Part shown: positions 34,493-43,661 of the stretch, one piece after another
Numbering within the stretch: position 1 is the first letter of the stretch
Layout of the letters: every line of letters begins with the position of its first letter
Origin: Phialocephala subalpina
Lineage: Eukaryota; Ascomycota; Leotiomycetes; Helotiales; Mollisiaceae
DNA: 64,000 nucleotides
Assembly: GCA_900073065.1 (NCBI GenBank)
Contig: FJOG01000006.1
Location: forward strand, 164,937 to 228,936
Direction: 5' to 3'
Notes under the pieces: generated by a model
What the model was told of the DNA's origin: nothing
The model's input: only the letters and a program-made list of their open reading frames with translations
Database searches by the model: none
Made by a program: the position numbers and the translations under genes

Positions 34493-35348
34493 TTGGAGGA
34501 TGACGACAAAGCGGAGGGCAGCAGCAATGATAAGGACGAGCCGGATGCCGAGAAAGCCAAACCACGAGAGACAAACGACTCTCCCAGCGAGCCTGCAACA
34601 CGCCACATGGTACACGACTGCTTTCTCGATCACCGAAGTCCTGACAGACATTGCCAGCTGACCAAAGACGGCCCTCGATACCCTAGAATCATGATCTCCT
34701 TGAAAATACGCGAGCCAACAGATGCGGAGCAACTCATCCTCACTCCTCGTGCCCTTTGGCTGCCGGAAAGCGCGATTTCAGTTTTGTTGCACACTCCATA
34801 TGAACTTGTTCGAGCGATCATCGAGTTCACGAAGCCCGAAGCTTATTACGGGCTCTCGATTGATGATTCCGTTCACGGCCCGAGTGTCAGAGATTGGGCG
34901 GATATGTTACGAATCATTCACAAAGCTGAAGCCTGTTCCCCCCGAAGACGATCGGGTTGCGGAGATGCACTTCCACCTGTTCGACCGCTTGTTCTTCTTA
35001 GGATCGTTGCAAAACTTGTGTACGGCCCGAATATTGCCACGTCCTGGGGCCATCCTCGGACATTGCTTAACCGAATGGAACCCGGATCGTTCAAATATCC
35101 CGAGAAATGTGATACGTAGGCAGGATCTCACACAAAGAGTTGTGGTTAAGTCCCTTGAACAACGCCACAAGGCCTATGCAGAAACGTTATTGCACGAAAT
35201 GCTGCATGCATATCTTCAAACGTATTGCTGCGAATGCAGCTTAGCATGTCACCAGAAGCGCCGAGGTGGGATAGGTGGAGGTCATGGCTTGGTTTGGCAG
35301 CTTAATTGGCCTCAACCAGTGTGCAAGGAAAGGGAAAGCAGGAGATGA
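34493..35348 (+). pseudogene. SprT-like metalloprotease-related gene with frameshift (copy 3)
   Basis: The first frame, from 34493, gives an acidic start and a folded-looking N-terminal region (YELVRAIIEFTKPEAYYGLS, then VRDWADMLRIIHKAE). The SprT-like core then continues in another frame: HFHLFDRLFFLGSL, C-T-A-R-I-L, the zinc site in TLLHEMLHAY, a Cys pair CCEC and GGHGLVWQ. The switch coincides with a run of six C at about 34939-34944, so a single-base slip in that tract explains it. If the slip is an assembly error the gene would be intact. All zinc-site residues are kept, which argues for a very recent break or an error. N-terminal sequence differs from copies 1 and 2. Confidence 0.65.
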
Positions 35349-36321
35349 AGAAGACCAAAAACGAGACATCATCAGACTCGTCCCAGCAAACAAGAACCTT
35401 GACAGCTCACTAGAATTATGTAGCAAATCATGCCTTGGAAGTAATGGTATTATTTTAGCGAAAGTAATTTGATGTCCTGTGGGAGCGTTATTCAAATTTT
35501 GTCTTGTTCAAAATTACCTCCAAGCCTCGGGCATTGAGGGCTCGCTACTGTAGCTGCAGACTGGGACATTGTCTATTGATCGACTTTGAATCGGTGAACA
35601 AGGCTGACGTTCATAAAGCTTGGGCAGAAGTACTGCTGAGATCTCCCTGACCGGGAAACAAGTCGGCTTTTTCTACAAACATGTTCGGGTTCGGCTCATA
35701 ATTGCCTTCGCGACGCTGTTTCCAATGACAGTCAGGATGGCGAAAAACGAACCGCGCCAATAAATTCATCAGCTCCCACCAGTTTTTTGTTCTGCCAAAG
35801 GCGGTGAGTGCACTTTTTTGCCCCGCCACCTCCGTAGTTGACCTCTATTTAAGTGTGCAGTTGCTTATCTCATACGTTGGTATAATAACATAGCCTGGTG
35901 GGCTCGAAGCCTGGAAGACTGGGTATTGGCCGATCGGCTTCGCCGCACATAGTATCCACGTCCATACTCACAATGCTTCTATACCGAAGAAGTCTTGGCA
36001 TGTACGGTCGGACTATCATCAACAGCCTGTCGCGGTAATGGCCTGCACTAGACGGCTAGATTGCACGGCTGTATTACACAGCTAGGATATTGAACTGATT
36101 GGTATTACTTTGTAGAAATACGTGAGACTTGCAATAAGATAGAGAATGAAAAGGTATATAAAAGGAATCCACGACCCAAGAGGAGGATACAAACAGACCA
36201 TCACATCACTCCCAGCTTCCACTCTACTTCCATCTATCTTCAAGCGACCGCAATACTACTGCCAAAGCCAGCAATATATTAAACCACATTTATTTATCAA
36301 CACTACTACATTTCTTCCTCC
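35349..36321. other. Intergenic region
   Basis: No supportable gene. The right end is the promoter and leader of the secreted protein gene, with a TATATAAAAG box-like sequence at about 36153. Confidence 0.4.
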
Positions 36322-36785
36322 ATGTTCGTCTCCAGAGCCATCATCATGCTGCCCCTAGCGGCCCTCATCTCTACCGCATTCGCTAAAGACTGCCCCCTTA
36401 TCGGCTTCCCATGCGTTCAATTATTTGGTGGAGACGACTGCGTCACCGACAGAATCAGCGAATTCGAGCCCACCTGCGAGGGAAACTGCTTCGTAGCGGT
36501 ATGTATATACAGACAGGCCATTCCCATCCATTCCCGTGTCCATCTCATTCGTATCCTCTCCTACCGTTTCCTTCTCCCTTTCACCAATCGTTATACTAAG
36601 TAAATTTCCATCTTTAGGATTTCCAATCTCTTGATATTCAAGGCTCTATATTCAAAGGCACAGACTGCATGGCCTTCTCAGACGACAGTTGCCAGAATCA
36701 AATTGCCGATTCGGGCAATATTTTCCAGTCAACCTGCCTCGAAGCCCAAAATGCTAAGAGCTTGAAATGTTTCTTTGACTGTTAG
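36322..36785 (+). CDS. Small secreted cysteine-rich protein (effector candidate)
   Basis: Exons 36322-36498 and 36618-36785 join in phase 0 to 114 residues, around a 119-nt intron with GTATGT donor and TTTAG acceptor. Residues 1-21 form a textbook signal peptide (hydrophobic core IIMLPLAALIS, small residues TAFA before the predicted cut). The mature part of about 93 residues has ten cysteines, enough for five disulphides, and the C-terminal one is the last residue. There are no membrane segments, no GPI-like tail and no Kex2-type dibasic site near the signal. No family is recognised. Size, cysteine content and position between relics fit the general profile of fungal secreted effectors, but role is not shown. 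The signal would still work from a second ATG at 36346 only poorly, so 36322 is preferred. Confidence 0.85.
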
Positions 36786-37965
36786 ATTGATATGAAGGGC
36801 GGATTCGGGCATAGGGTTAGGATGGGGATCTGATGGGCGGGCTTAGGCTTAGGGATAGGCGAGGGATGCCAAAAACGTTTACGGACTGGAGATTGCAAAC
36901 TACCGTAGTGATTGCTTTATTTGATAGATTGATATATTATATAATCAACTTTTTGAGCTAAATAGAACCGTATCTTATATAACGCATAGTTTCTTATATG
37001 CAGGGGTTATTTTGGTGAGTCCCCAGTATCTTATAGGTGAAAATGTTGTTTTCTGACTACTTAGCTACAAACACCCCGAGTATCAGGCAGGCCAACCCCT
37101 CTGGTTCCACGGAGTTTGGTCTCTGATGATGATGATGATGTTCGAGGTCGCAGAGTGGAAACCGGCTGATGGACCTTTTCGGGACACAAATGAGCTATTA
37201 CGAAAGAAGTTGCAGAGGAAGAAGGAGGTGATGGACGTTAACTGGAAGGCGGACAGAACTGCGAATATTATGCAGTAATTATAGCTTCGGATTTTTTGCT
37301 CGTTCCACGCCCGAGAACCTTAGCAGGAAGGACATCAAGCGCTTTTTTGATACGCTCTGCCATCTTTTCGAGGCGCCCTCCAAATTACACATCCTCCAAA
37401 TTAGACATTCAGCATCTTCCAGATCAGATACCCTCTACATCAACACCCTCAACATCAACAACCCCCAGATTAGGCATCCTCCAACATCCAGCATCCTCCA
37501 GAATGAGCCAAGCCCGCGTGCCAGCCCAATTCAGCCAAGATCCTAACAAGCTCCGGATTATTGTAAGAGTTGGGGCCATAGCTCGTGAACCCCCTAAACG
37601 AAATACACCAAAAATGCCCATTTTAACCTCTTTTTTAGAAACTTATATTAATTCCAAATATTTATATTTTTACTTTGAACTTAAAATTATAACATGCTTC
37701 ATCTCGTTCTGAAAGAAAGGGGTTCGCCCGCTTTGATTGGCTCGACAAGCGAGCCAGCAGACGGCCCCCTTTCTTCCTTCATTCGACGCGCATGTTGCTC
37801 CGCAGGCCTCGCAGGGGCGCTCCTGCCGGGGGCTATAGGCCCTCTTTTCTTAATTTGAGGTTGCTAAAGAGTATAAAAGTGGTACTTTTTGAGGAGAGCA
37901 AAGCAGCTCGCAACGGAATAAGGTTCTTCCGGTGCGACGGTTGCTCTAAACCCTCAAAACGTTAG
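36786..37965. other. Intergenic, partly low-complexity
   Basis: No gene. A GATGATGATGATGATG microsatellite lies at about 37122-37140. A pyrimidine-rich, degenerate repeat built on CATCCTCCA/CATCAACA-like units spans about 37380-37510. An AT-rich patch lies near 37620-37690. Confidence 0.5.
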
Positions 37966-38538
37966 CACCCTGCATCTCGTTGGAGCGATCACGAAGGGCA
38001 AGTTGGCTTTGAACATGTAACGGAATCGAGCCAAGAGCAAATCGGATGGTCTGAAGTGCAGCCACACAGCCTCACCCATGGACAAGCCACAGACTTAGTC
38101 AAAGATGCTATCCCGCGACAGAAACAACTCAAAATATTGCATGGCCACTTCAGGTCTCACGTTGAAGAGCTAGAAGCTGGTAAGATATCAGATTTGGCTC
38201 TGCTTGAGAACTTCTTCGCAATGTTCAGTCAGATTTTCTTCTTCGGTCTCCTCCGAGAGGAGAACTGTGAGCTGGTGTTTGTTCCCAAAGACCATCTAGA
38301 CTGGAAAACCAACGCGGAAGGAAAGAGGCGTCGGGGTTCTGCGTATCGTGGTAAACGGAAAAGAGGGGAAACGAAATCCTGGGTCAGGATTTTTGAAAGG
38401 GATATCGGAGACCACAAGAATCGGGCAAAAGCTCATCTTGGGACGCTTGCTCACGAAATGCTCCATGCCCACTCTCAAATTCACGCCTGTCTCTGTAAGG
38501 AGAAATGTGAAGCTCGCTGGAAGGTTTTCGGGGTCTAG
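37966..38538 (+). pseudogene. SprT-like metalloprotease-related gene, truncated (copy 4)
   Basis: The frame is open from an acceptor-like GTTAG at about 37965 to a TAG at 38538, with no good ATG near its left edge. It shows ENFFAMFSQIFFFGLL, C-E-L-V-F-V, a basic insert (GKRRRGSAYRGKRKRGE), the zinc site in TLAHEMLHAH and Cys pairs ACLC and KEKC. It stops before the GHG-x-x-W segment found in the three other copies, so the third zinc ligand is missing. Upstream exons and a downstream intron (TCTAG followed by GTAAAT at 38536) are possible. As it stands, this copy looks truncated. Confidence 0.6.
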
Positions 38539-38590
38539 GTAAATATTCCCTACGACACCTTTCTCGTCCACACCTGAGAAATTGTCAGTT

Positions 38591-41148
38591 TCAAGATGAC
38601 CGTTCAGGGCTCATAGGGGAATTCTTACGGTCATCCGTTCTGGCATGGCGCCGCCACTTGTTGAGGTGCCATGCCCTGTCAACGAGCAAGATTCTTTCAA
38701 GGTCAATGGATCGACAGGGAAAAGCTATTAGAGCAATGATCATGGCAGCACTGCCTGCTAGACCTCCTGCTCGAGGCACATGGCGGTGACTGTAGGAATC
38801 TAGTCCCAAATCTGTGATCCAAGGAACAGCACTACCTGCGAGATATGGCTCCTCTTCAATTATTCCTATTCTTGACAGTGATTCGTCGTGGCTGAATGTT
38901 AATGGCCACCAGCGACCACGGCCGCTTGAGGATGATTCAGTTGCCATATCCCGCACGCTGGCGTCTACTGGCGTTGACACAAACTGAGTCCAGGCATTGG
39001 CGTAGAACATAGTCGTGGCCTCATAGAGTGTAAGAGGCGTTGAAGCCCCCGGTGTCAACCAGAGTCCATCGTTGAAATGACAATCGTCAGCTGCTGTTAT
39101 GGTGCCATCTGTCCAACGGTACAAAGCCCCTGGCATCTTAGGTCTGAACCCTGTTTTTTGGACCGGTGGCAACCATCTCCCGTTCTCATTAGTTCTGGAT
39201 GCCACACCGCCATCGGAAGGATCGTCATTGACGGACAATTCGTTGTTTGCAAAGAGAAACGTTGTTGGTGGTTGAGGGTGTCGCAAGACTCTTTTGAAAT
39301 GAACCATGTCGTCAACAAGGGCGTTCTTGACCGTTCTTGCTGGCTGTGTAGCTCCTATCTTTGCACCGCCGCTGCCATCGACTTCTGGGACATATTCATC
39401 TGTGATGTCCATCATTTCGGGATATTGTTCGACCAGACTTCTGTTTTGTTCGAAGACGATGTTGACGCTTTTCGATTCTTTGAGATCATGACTCCGATCT
39501 CGCACTGCGAGCTTCAAGGAGTCAGCGACATTCACACATGTTCAACTGTGCTTACCAATTCATCCATACTGAGCCTCCTGCTTTTTGGAGTACGCCTTCG
39601 CAGTCCAGAGTCGGACATACTTCTTCGCTAGACTGAGACTTCGAAGTTCGGGCGAGAACCTGGCCAACCAGCATAGACATGTTGATGTGAGAGCCTGGCG
39701 AAATCATTCTTGACCAGGTATCGCTGGATATCGTTAATCCATTTCGAGCGTTGGCCAGCTGATACAATCCAAGCTCTACCCAAGAGGCTCCTGGGCTTCC
39801 CGCAAAGGAGTCTTCCAAGAACGCTTGGAAAACCTGGAACGACGTCAGCTGCATAACTCATTCTAGGTTCGGCTCATTCGGCTGCTCACCTTGTAGTTAG
39901 CAAAGCAGTCATAATCAAGTACCCGTGGACTTCTACCAATGGCATCGTAGAATGAGATATGATATTTCGCGATCAGAATAGGCGTCAGTGCCGGTTTGGG
40001 TCGTACGACGAGAGGTACGGTCAGACTAAAGGAAGTCAGCTGCAATATTGGAGGCAGGAACAAGTCGTATCCCACAAGAAATTCCGGAGAAAATGTCCAA
40101 GATAGAGGAAGGCCAGATAGTACCTGCCGCCGTGAGTAACACAATAATCCCATCGGTGGCATACTGACAATTCTTGCAACGATTCCTTGATCACAATTCC
40201 CTGGGGATATTGTGCCATGATATCAAGCGATCGCTCTAGTTGATTACGATGCTGGCTGGCCGTAGATCGTAGACCTCGAGAGTAGCCAGATGCTTGCTGC
40301 TGAACTATTTCTTGTTTCAAGGCCAATGTGGCATTCTCAATGTACATCTTGACAGTACTCACAGCCTCTGCCAAATCCAAATCCTGTTTTTGGAGATGGG
40401 TGATGATGTTCTCGAGGTGATGATTCATAGTTTGTGCATGCTCCGATCCTTCGATTTGTAATATTGGCAGGGTGAACTCATATTGGTCGAACTTTGAAAT
40501 GATAGCTTGATGCTGTTCAGCTCTACCGTCTCGACCCTCGCGTACGTGCTCAGCCAGAGGTTCCAGGTGCAGTTGGAGGAGCTCAACAAGTCGAGGATCT
40601 AGAACATCGGTGAACGCAGTCCGTAGATCTCCCCTGAGGGTCTTATTTAGTGCGAAAATCATCTCCCTATAAAAGACCGGACGTTAGTTGTGTCATTGCA
40701 TGAGATGGTCTTGGGTCACAACGTACAATGTCAGACGATATAGGAGGCTATCAATAACCCTCAGATCATCGTTAATCTCGCTCCGCAGTTATCCCAATTT
40801 CTTGGAGATAATGAACCTCCATTCCAGTTTCTTTTTGAGGCCTCGGTGACGACCCGGTTTAGCACTCGATCCTAGTTGTGGCTCAAACTTGGCTGCAGAG
40901 GCGAGGAACTTGGAGATTGGGCCCTGAATCTTTTCGACATGCTGACGTATCTCCTCTCCATATGTTGGATATAATTCAAGTCCTGCAAAGGTCTGTAACG
41001 GCTCAAGAGTGCGTTTCAAGCTGCGCAGAAAGCCCACAGCCTCACGATAATCTGCTGCGGCACCATTGGCCGAGTCGAGAGCTTTCACAACCTTGATAAC
41101 CAAGCCTATCGCTTGAGAAATGTCATTGGCTGACCAGCCGAACGACAT
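38591..41148 (-). pseudogene. STAND-type N-terminal + ubiquitin-like (ULD) domain gene with nonsense codon
   Basis: Exons 41148-40727, 40666-40165, 40123-39890, 39833-39556 and a last exon within 39535-38591 can be joined; phases match for the first four. The start (MSFGWSANDISQAIGLVIKV) and helical follow-up match the N-terminal domain common to fungal STAND and ankyrin proteins. A coiled-coil region follows. LPLSWTFSPEFL and later TWSRMISPGSHINMSMLV mark a fungal ubiquitin-like (ULD) domain. The C-terminal 300 residues are unrecognised. In exon 1 a TAA at 40791-40789 interrupts otherwise continuous helical sequence (FIISKKLG, stop, LRSEINDDLRVIDSLLYRL). A CAA-to-TAA change would explain it. 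The last splice junction is uncertain. The gene is probably inactive unless an unusual intron removes the stop. Confidence 0.6.
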
Positions 41149-41908
41149 GCTGTACCCGTGGCTACTAAAATAAGTCGATGGTAACTTTCCAAATGGGATA
41201 AGTGAGGCTTTTGAAACCGATACCAGCTCCAGATGCGAGGCAGACTGTTGGGCAATGGTGGCTGGTGTGCCTCATGCAAGTGAAGCTAGGGATGCATCCA
41301 CGCAAGCAACATCATAGGCAGCCTTCAGAAGCTTGCACAGCGACTGGCCTCGAGCCTTTACGATGCCATTCGCCCACTCAATGCTTAAAATATACAGCCT
41401 TTACCAGCACATCAGAATTAAGACTGGCCCATCCATCACTACTTGGTGGACTAAAAGCTTCTCAGGATTGTATAGCTGAAATTAGAAGAAAGACTAGAAG
41501 CTAGGAATATAGGGATACAAAACACACGCATAACGACGTTTGGGGACAACTCCTTGGGTGAAGATGCTGTGTGGCTCTCAGCGTCCGATCGCGATCCCCG
41601 CGTTCAGAAACTCGTGCGCTATCGAGTCCTGAGCACACAGGACTGTCCCTTGGTAGCACTCAATCGTGCTTCGCTCGAAGCCTACTCCTTCAATGTCCAT
41701 CGACGGGGGAGATGTATTGGATCTGACGAAGAGAGCATTTTTGATCGCGATGCTCGGACATTGAGGTTGAGACCCCTTTCGTCCTAGCGCATGAAGCTTC
41801 CTTGCCGACGTCATGCGGGTCGTGCCAGTTGAGCTTCAGATCTTTCAATCGTGGTGGCCAAGTTCCTGATCAATTGAGAAGTCAATTCATCAGATAACCA
41901 AGATCATC
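41149..41908. other. Divergent spacer, ULD gene / MCR1
   Basis: About 760 bp contain both promoters. Small frames (for example 41554-41787) have no recognised content. Confidence 0.4.
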
Positions 41909-43118
41909 ATGTTTGCGCGACAAGCTTTCAGAGCGGCTCAGCCGTTGAAGACTGTGAGTTTTCCATTTTCGAGCCCCGTTGATGGGACCACGATAGCCTC
42001 CGGAGCTTCTCAACAGCTTACCAATCGACCAACAGAAGAGAAAGAGAACACAGCTAATATTGAGATACAGCAAACTCGTCGATACGCTACCGAACCATCA
42101 AGCGGCGGCTCGAATACCCTCCTTTACGCCGGTGTCGCGACCCTCTTTGCAGGCGGAGGATACTACTTCTACAACCAGGGAGATAATGCTGCCAAAGTGA
42201 AGGGTGCAGCGAAGGATGCCGAAGCAAAGGCAAAGGAGGCAGTCGGTGCTGCCAAGGGAAAGGTTGAGGGTGCTACGAGCAAGTCTGCCTTCATAGGAGG
42301 AGACCAGGGCTTCATCAGTTTGAAGTTGGAGAGCGTCGAGAACATCAACCACAATACCAAGAAGTTCAGATTCGCTCTGCCAGAGGAGGATCAGGTCAGC
42401 GGACTGAAGGTTGCTTCTGCGCTTCTTACGAAGTACAAGGGTCCAGAGATGGAGAAGCCTGCGATCAGACCGTACACACCAGTGAACGACGAGGGTATGT
42501 GGTCCTAGTATATTTGTTTGAAGAGAGTCTTACTAACAGTCTGCAGATGAGAAGGGATTCTTGGATCTTCTGGTGAAGAAATACCCCAACGGAGCAATGT
42601 CGGAACATATGCACGATATGGAACCTGGTCAGCGATTAGACTTCAAGGGCCCAATCCCAAAATACCCATGGGAAACAAACAAGCATAAACACATCGCTTT
42701 GATTGCTGGAGGAACTGGGATTACGCCAATGTACCAAGTCGCACGAGCCATCTTCAACAACCCAGACGACAAGACCAAGGTCACTCTGATCTTCGCCAAC
42801 GTCACTGAAGAGGACATATTGTTGAAGAAGGAATGGGAGCATCTCGAGAACACATACCCTCAACGATTCCGCGCATTCTACGTCTTGGATAGGCCACCAA
42901 AGGAGTGGAAGGGCAACAGCGGATACATAACCAAGGAGCTTCTGAAGACTGTCCTTCCTGAACCAAAGGAAGAGAACATCAAGGTCTTCGTCTGCGGTCC
43001 ACCGCCAATGTACAAGGCCATCTCAGGCGTCAAGAAGTCTCCTTCTGACCAAGGAGAGCTTGACGGCAGTATCCTTGAGCAACTCGGATATTCTAAAGAT
43101 CAGGTGTACAAGTTCTAG
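41909..43118 (+). CDS. MCR1: NADH-cytochrome b5 reductase, mitochondrial (Mcr1)
   Basis: Exons 41909-41953, 42071-42494 and 42547-43118 give 346 residues. A basic N-terminus ([17 protein letters not shown]) suits mitochondrial import. It is followed by a membrane segment ([20 protein letters not shown]) and an Ala/Lys-rich helical spacer. The FAD domain shows RPYTPV, and the NADH domain shows [11 protein letters not shown] and [13 protein letters not shown], ending with the family-typical YSKDQVYKF. It passes electrons from NADH to cytochrome b5 or ergosterol-pathway acceptors at the outer membrane and intermembrane space. The first intron is 117 nt, a multiple of three with no stop, so retention would insert 39 residues without frame loss. 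Family length matches. Confidence 0.93.
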
Positions 43119-43420
43119 ACGAAGCACACCACCCTCAGATTTGTAAAACTAGCCATAGACAATGCAAAAGAAATAGATGAGTGATTTCGTCTTATCTCTT
43201 ACTCCGAATCACAGATTAATGACTTACATGGTGATTGGGGGCATGATAATATTAACGCCGCGGGCGAGAGCAAGTACTTCTTATTCCCGACAGCCTGTGT
43301 TGACAAATCTGATTCAGGACGGTCTTGCCCGATCGAAAAGCTTATTTTCACTTACCATCTCCTAGTCTGCCAGTAGGAAGCCGATTACCCGTTAGCGGTC
43401 GGTCAGATCCAGATGCACTA

Positions 43421-43438
43421 GGGGGGGGGGGGGGGGGG
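43421..43438 (+). repeat. Homopolymer of 18 G
   Basis: An uninterrupted run of 18 guanines lies 224 bp upstream of the MFS transporter start. Such runs are prone to length change and can form quadruplexes. Confidence 0.9.
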
Positions 43439-43661
43439 AGTCCCCACTACGCGCGATGACATCAACACAAAATCCATGGACGAGATCTAGGATTTTGTAG
43501 CCTCCTTAAGCATGGCGGCCACAGAGTCTTGGTGTGGGAACTACTATATTCTGGCTAAATGTAGGTAATTGTCTCCTTCATCGCTATCTTTTCTCTTCTC
43601 TTTTGTCAATTACTTCAATTTGTTGTTTCTAAAAGTCCTGCATACGTTGGGAGTTCCCAAA

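Noticed and set aside
37296..37712. 138-codon forward frame
   Set aside because: Its middle is built from a degenerate CATC-rich repeat and its end from AT-rich sequence; not a credible protein.
40036..40164. Frameshift suspected in the ULD gene
   Set aside because: A 41-nt GTATGC...GCAG intron restores the frame, so no mutation is needed here.
43569..43661. Upstream extension of the MFS transporter frame
   Set aside because: The extension begins at TTG with no ATG; 43662 is the first ATG and gives the normal hydrophilic leader.
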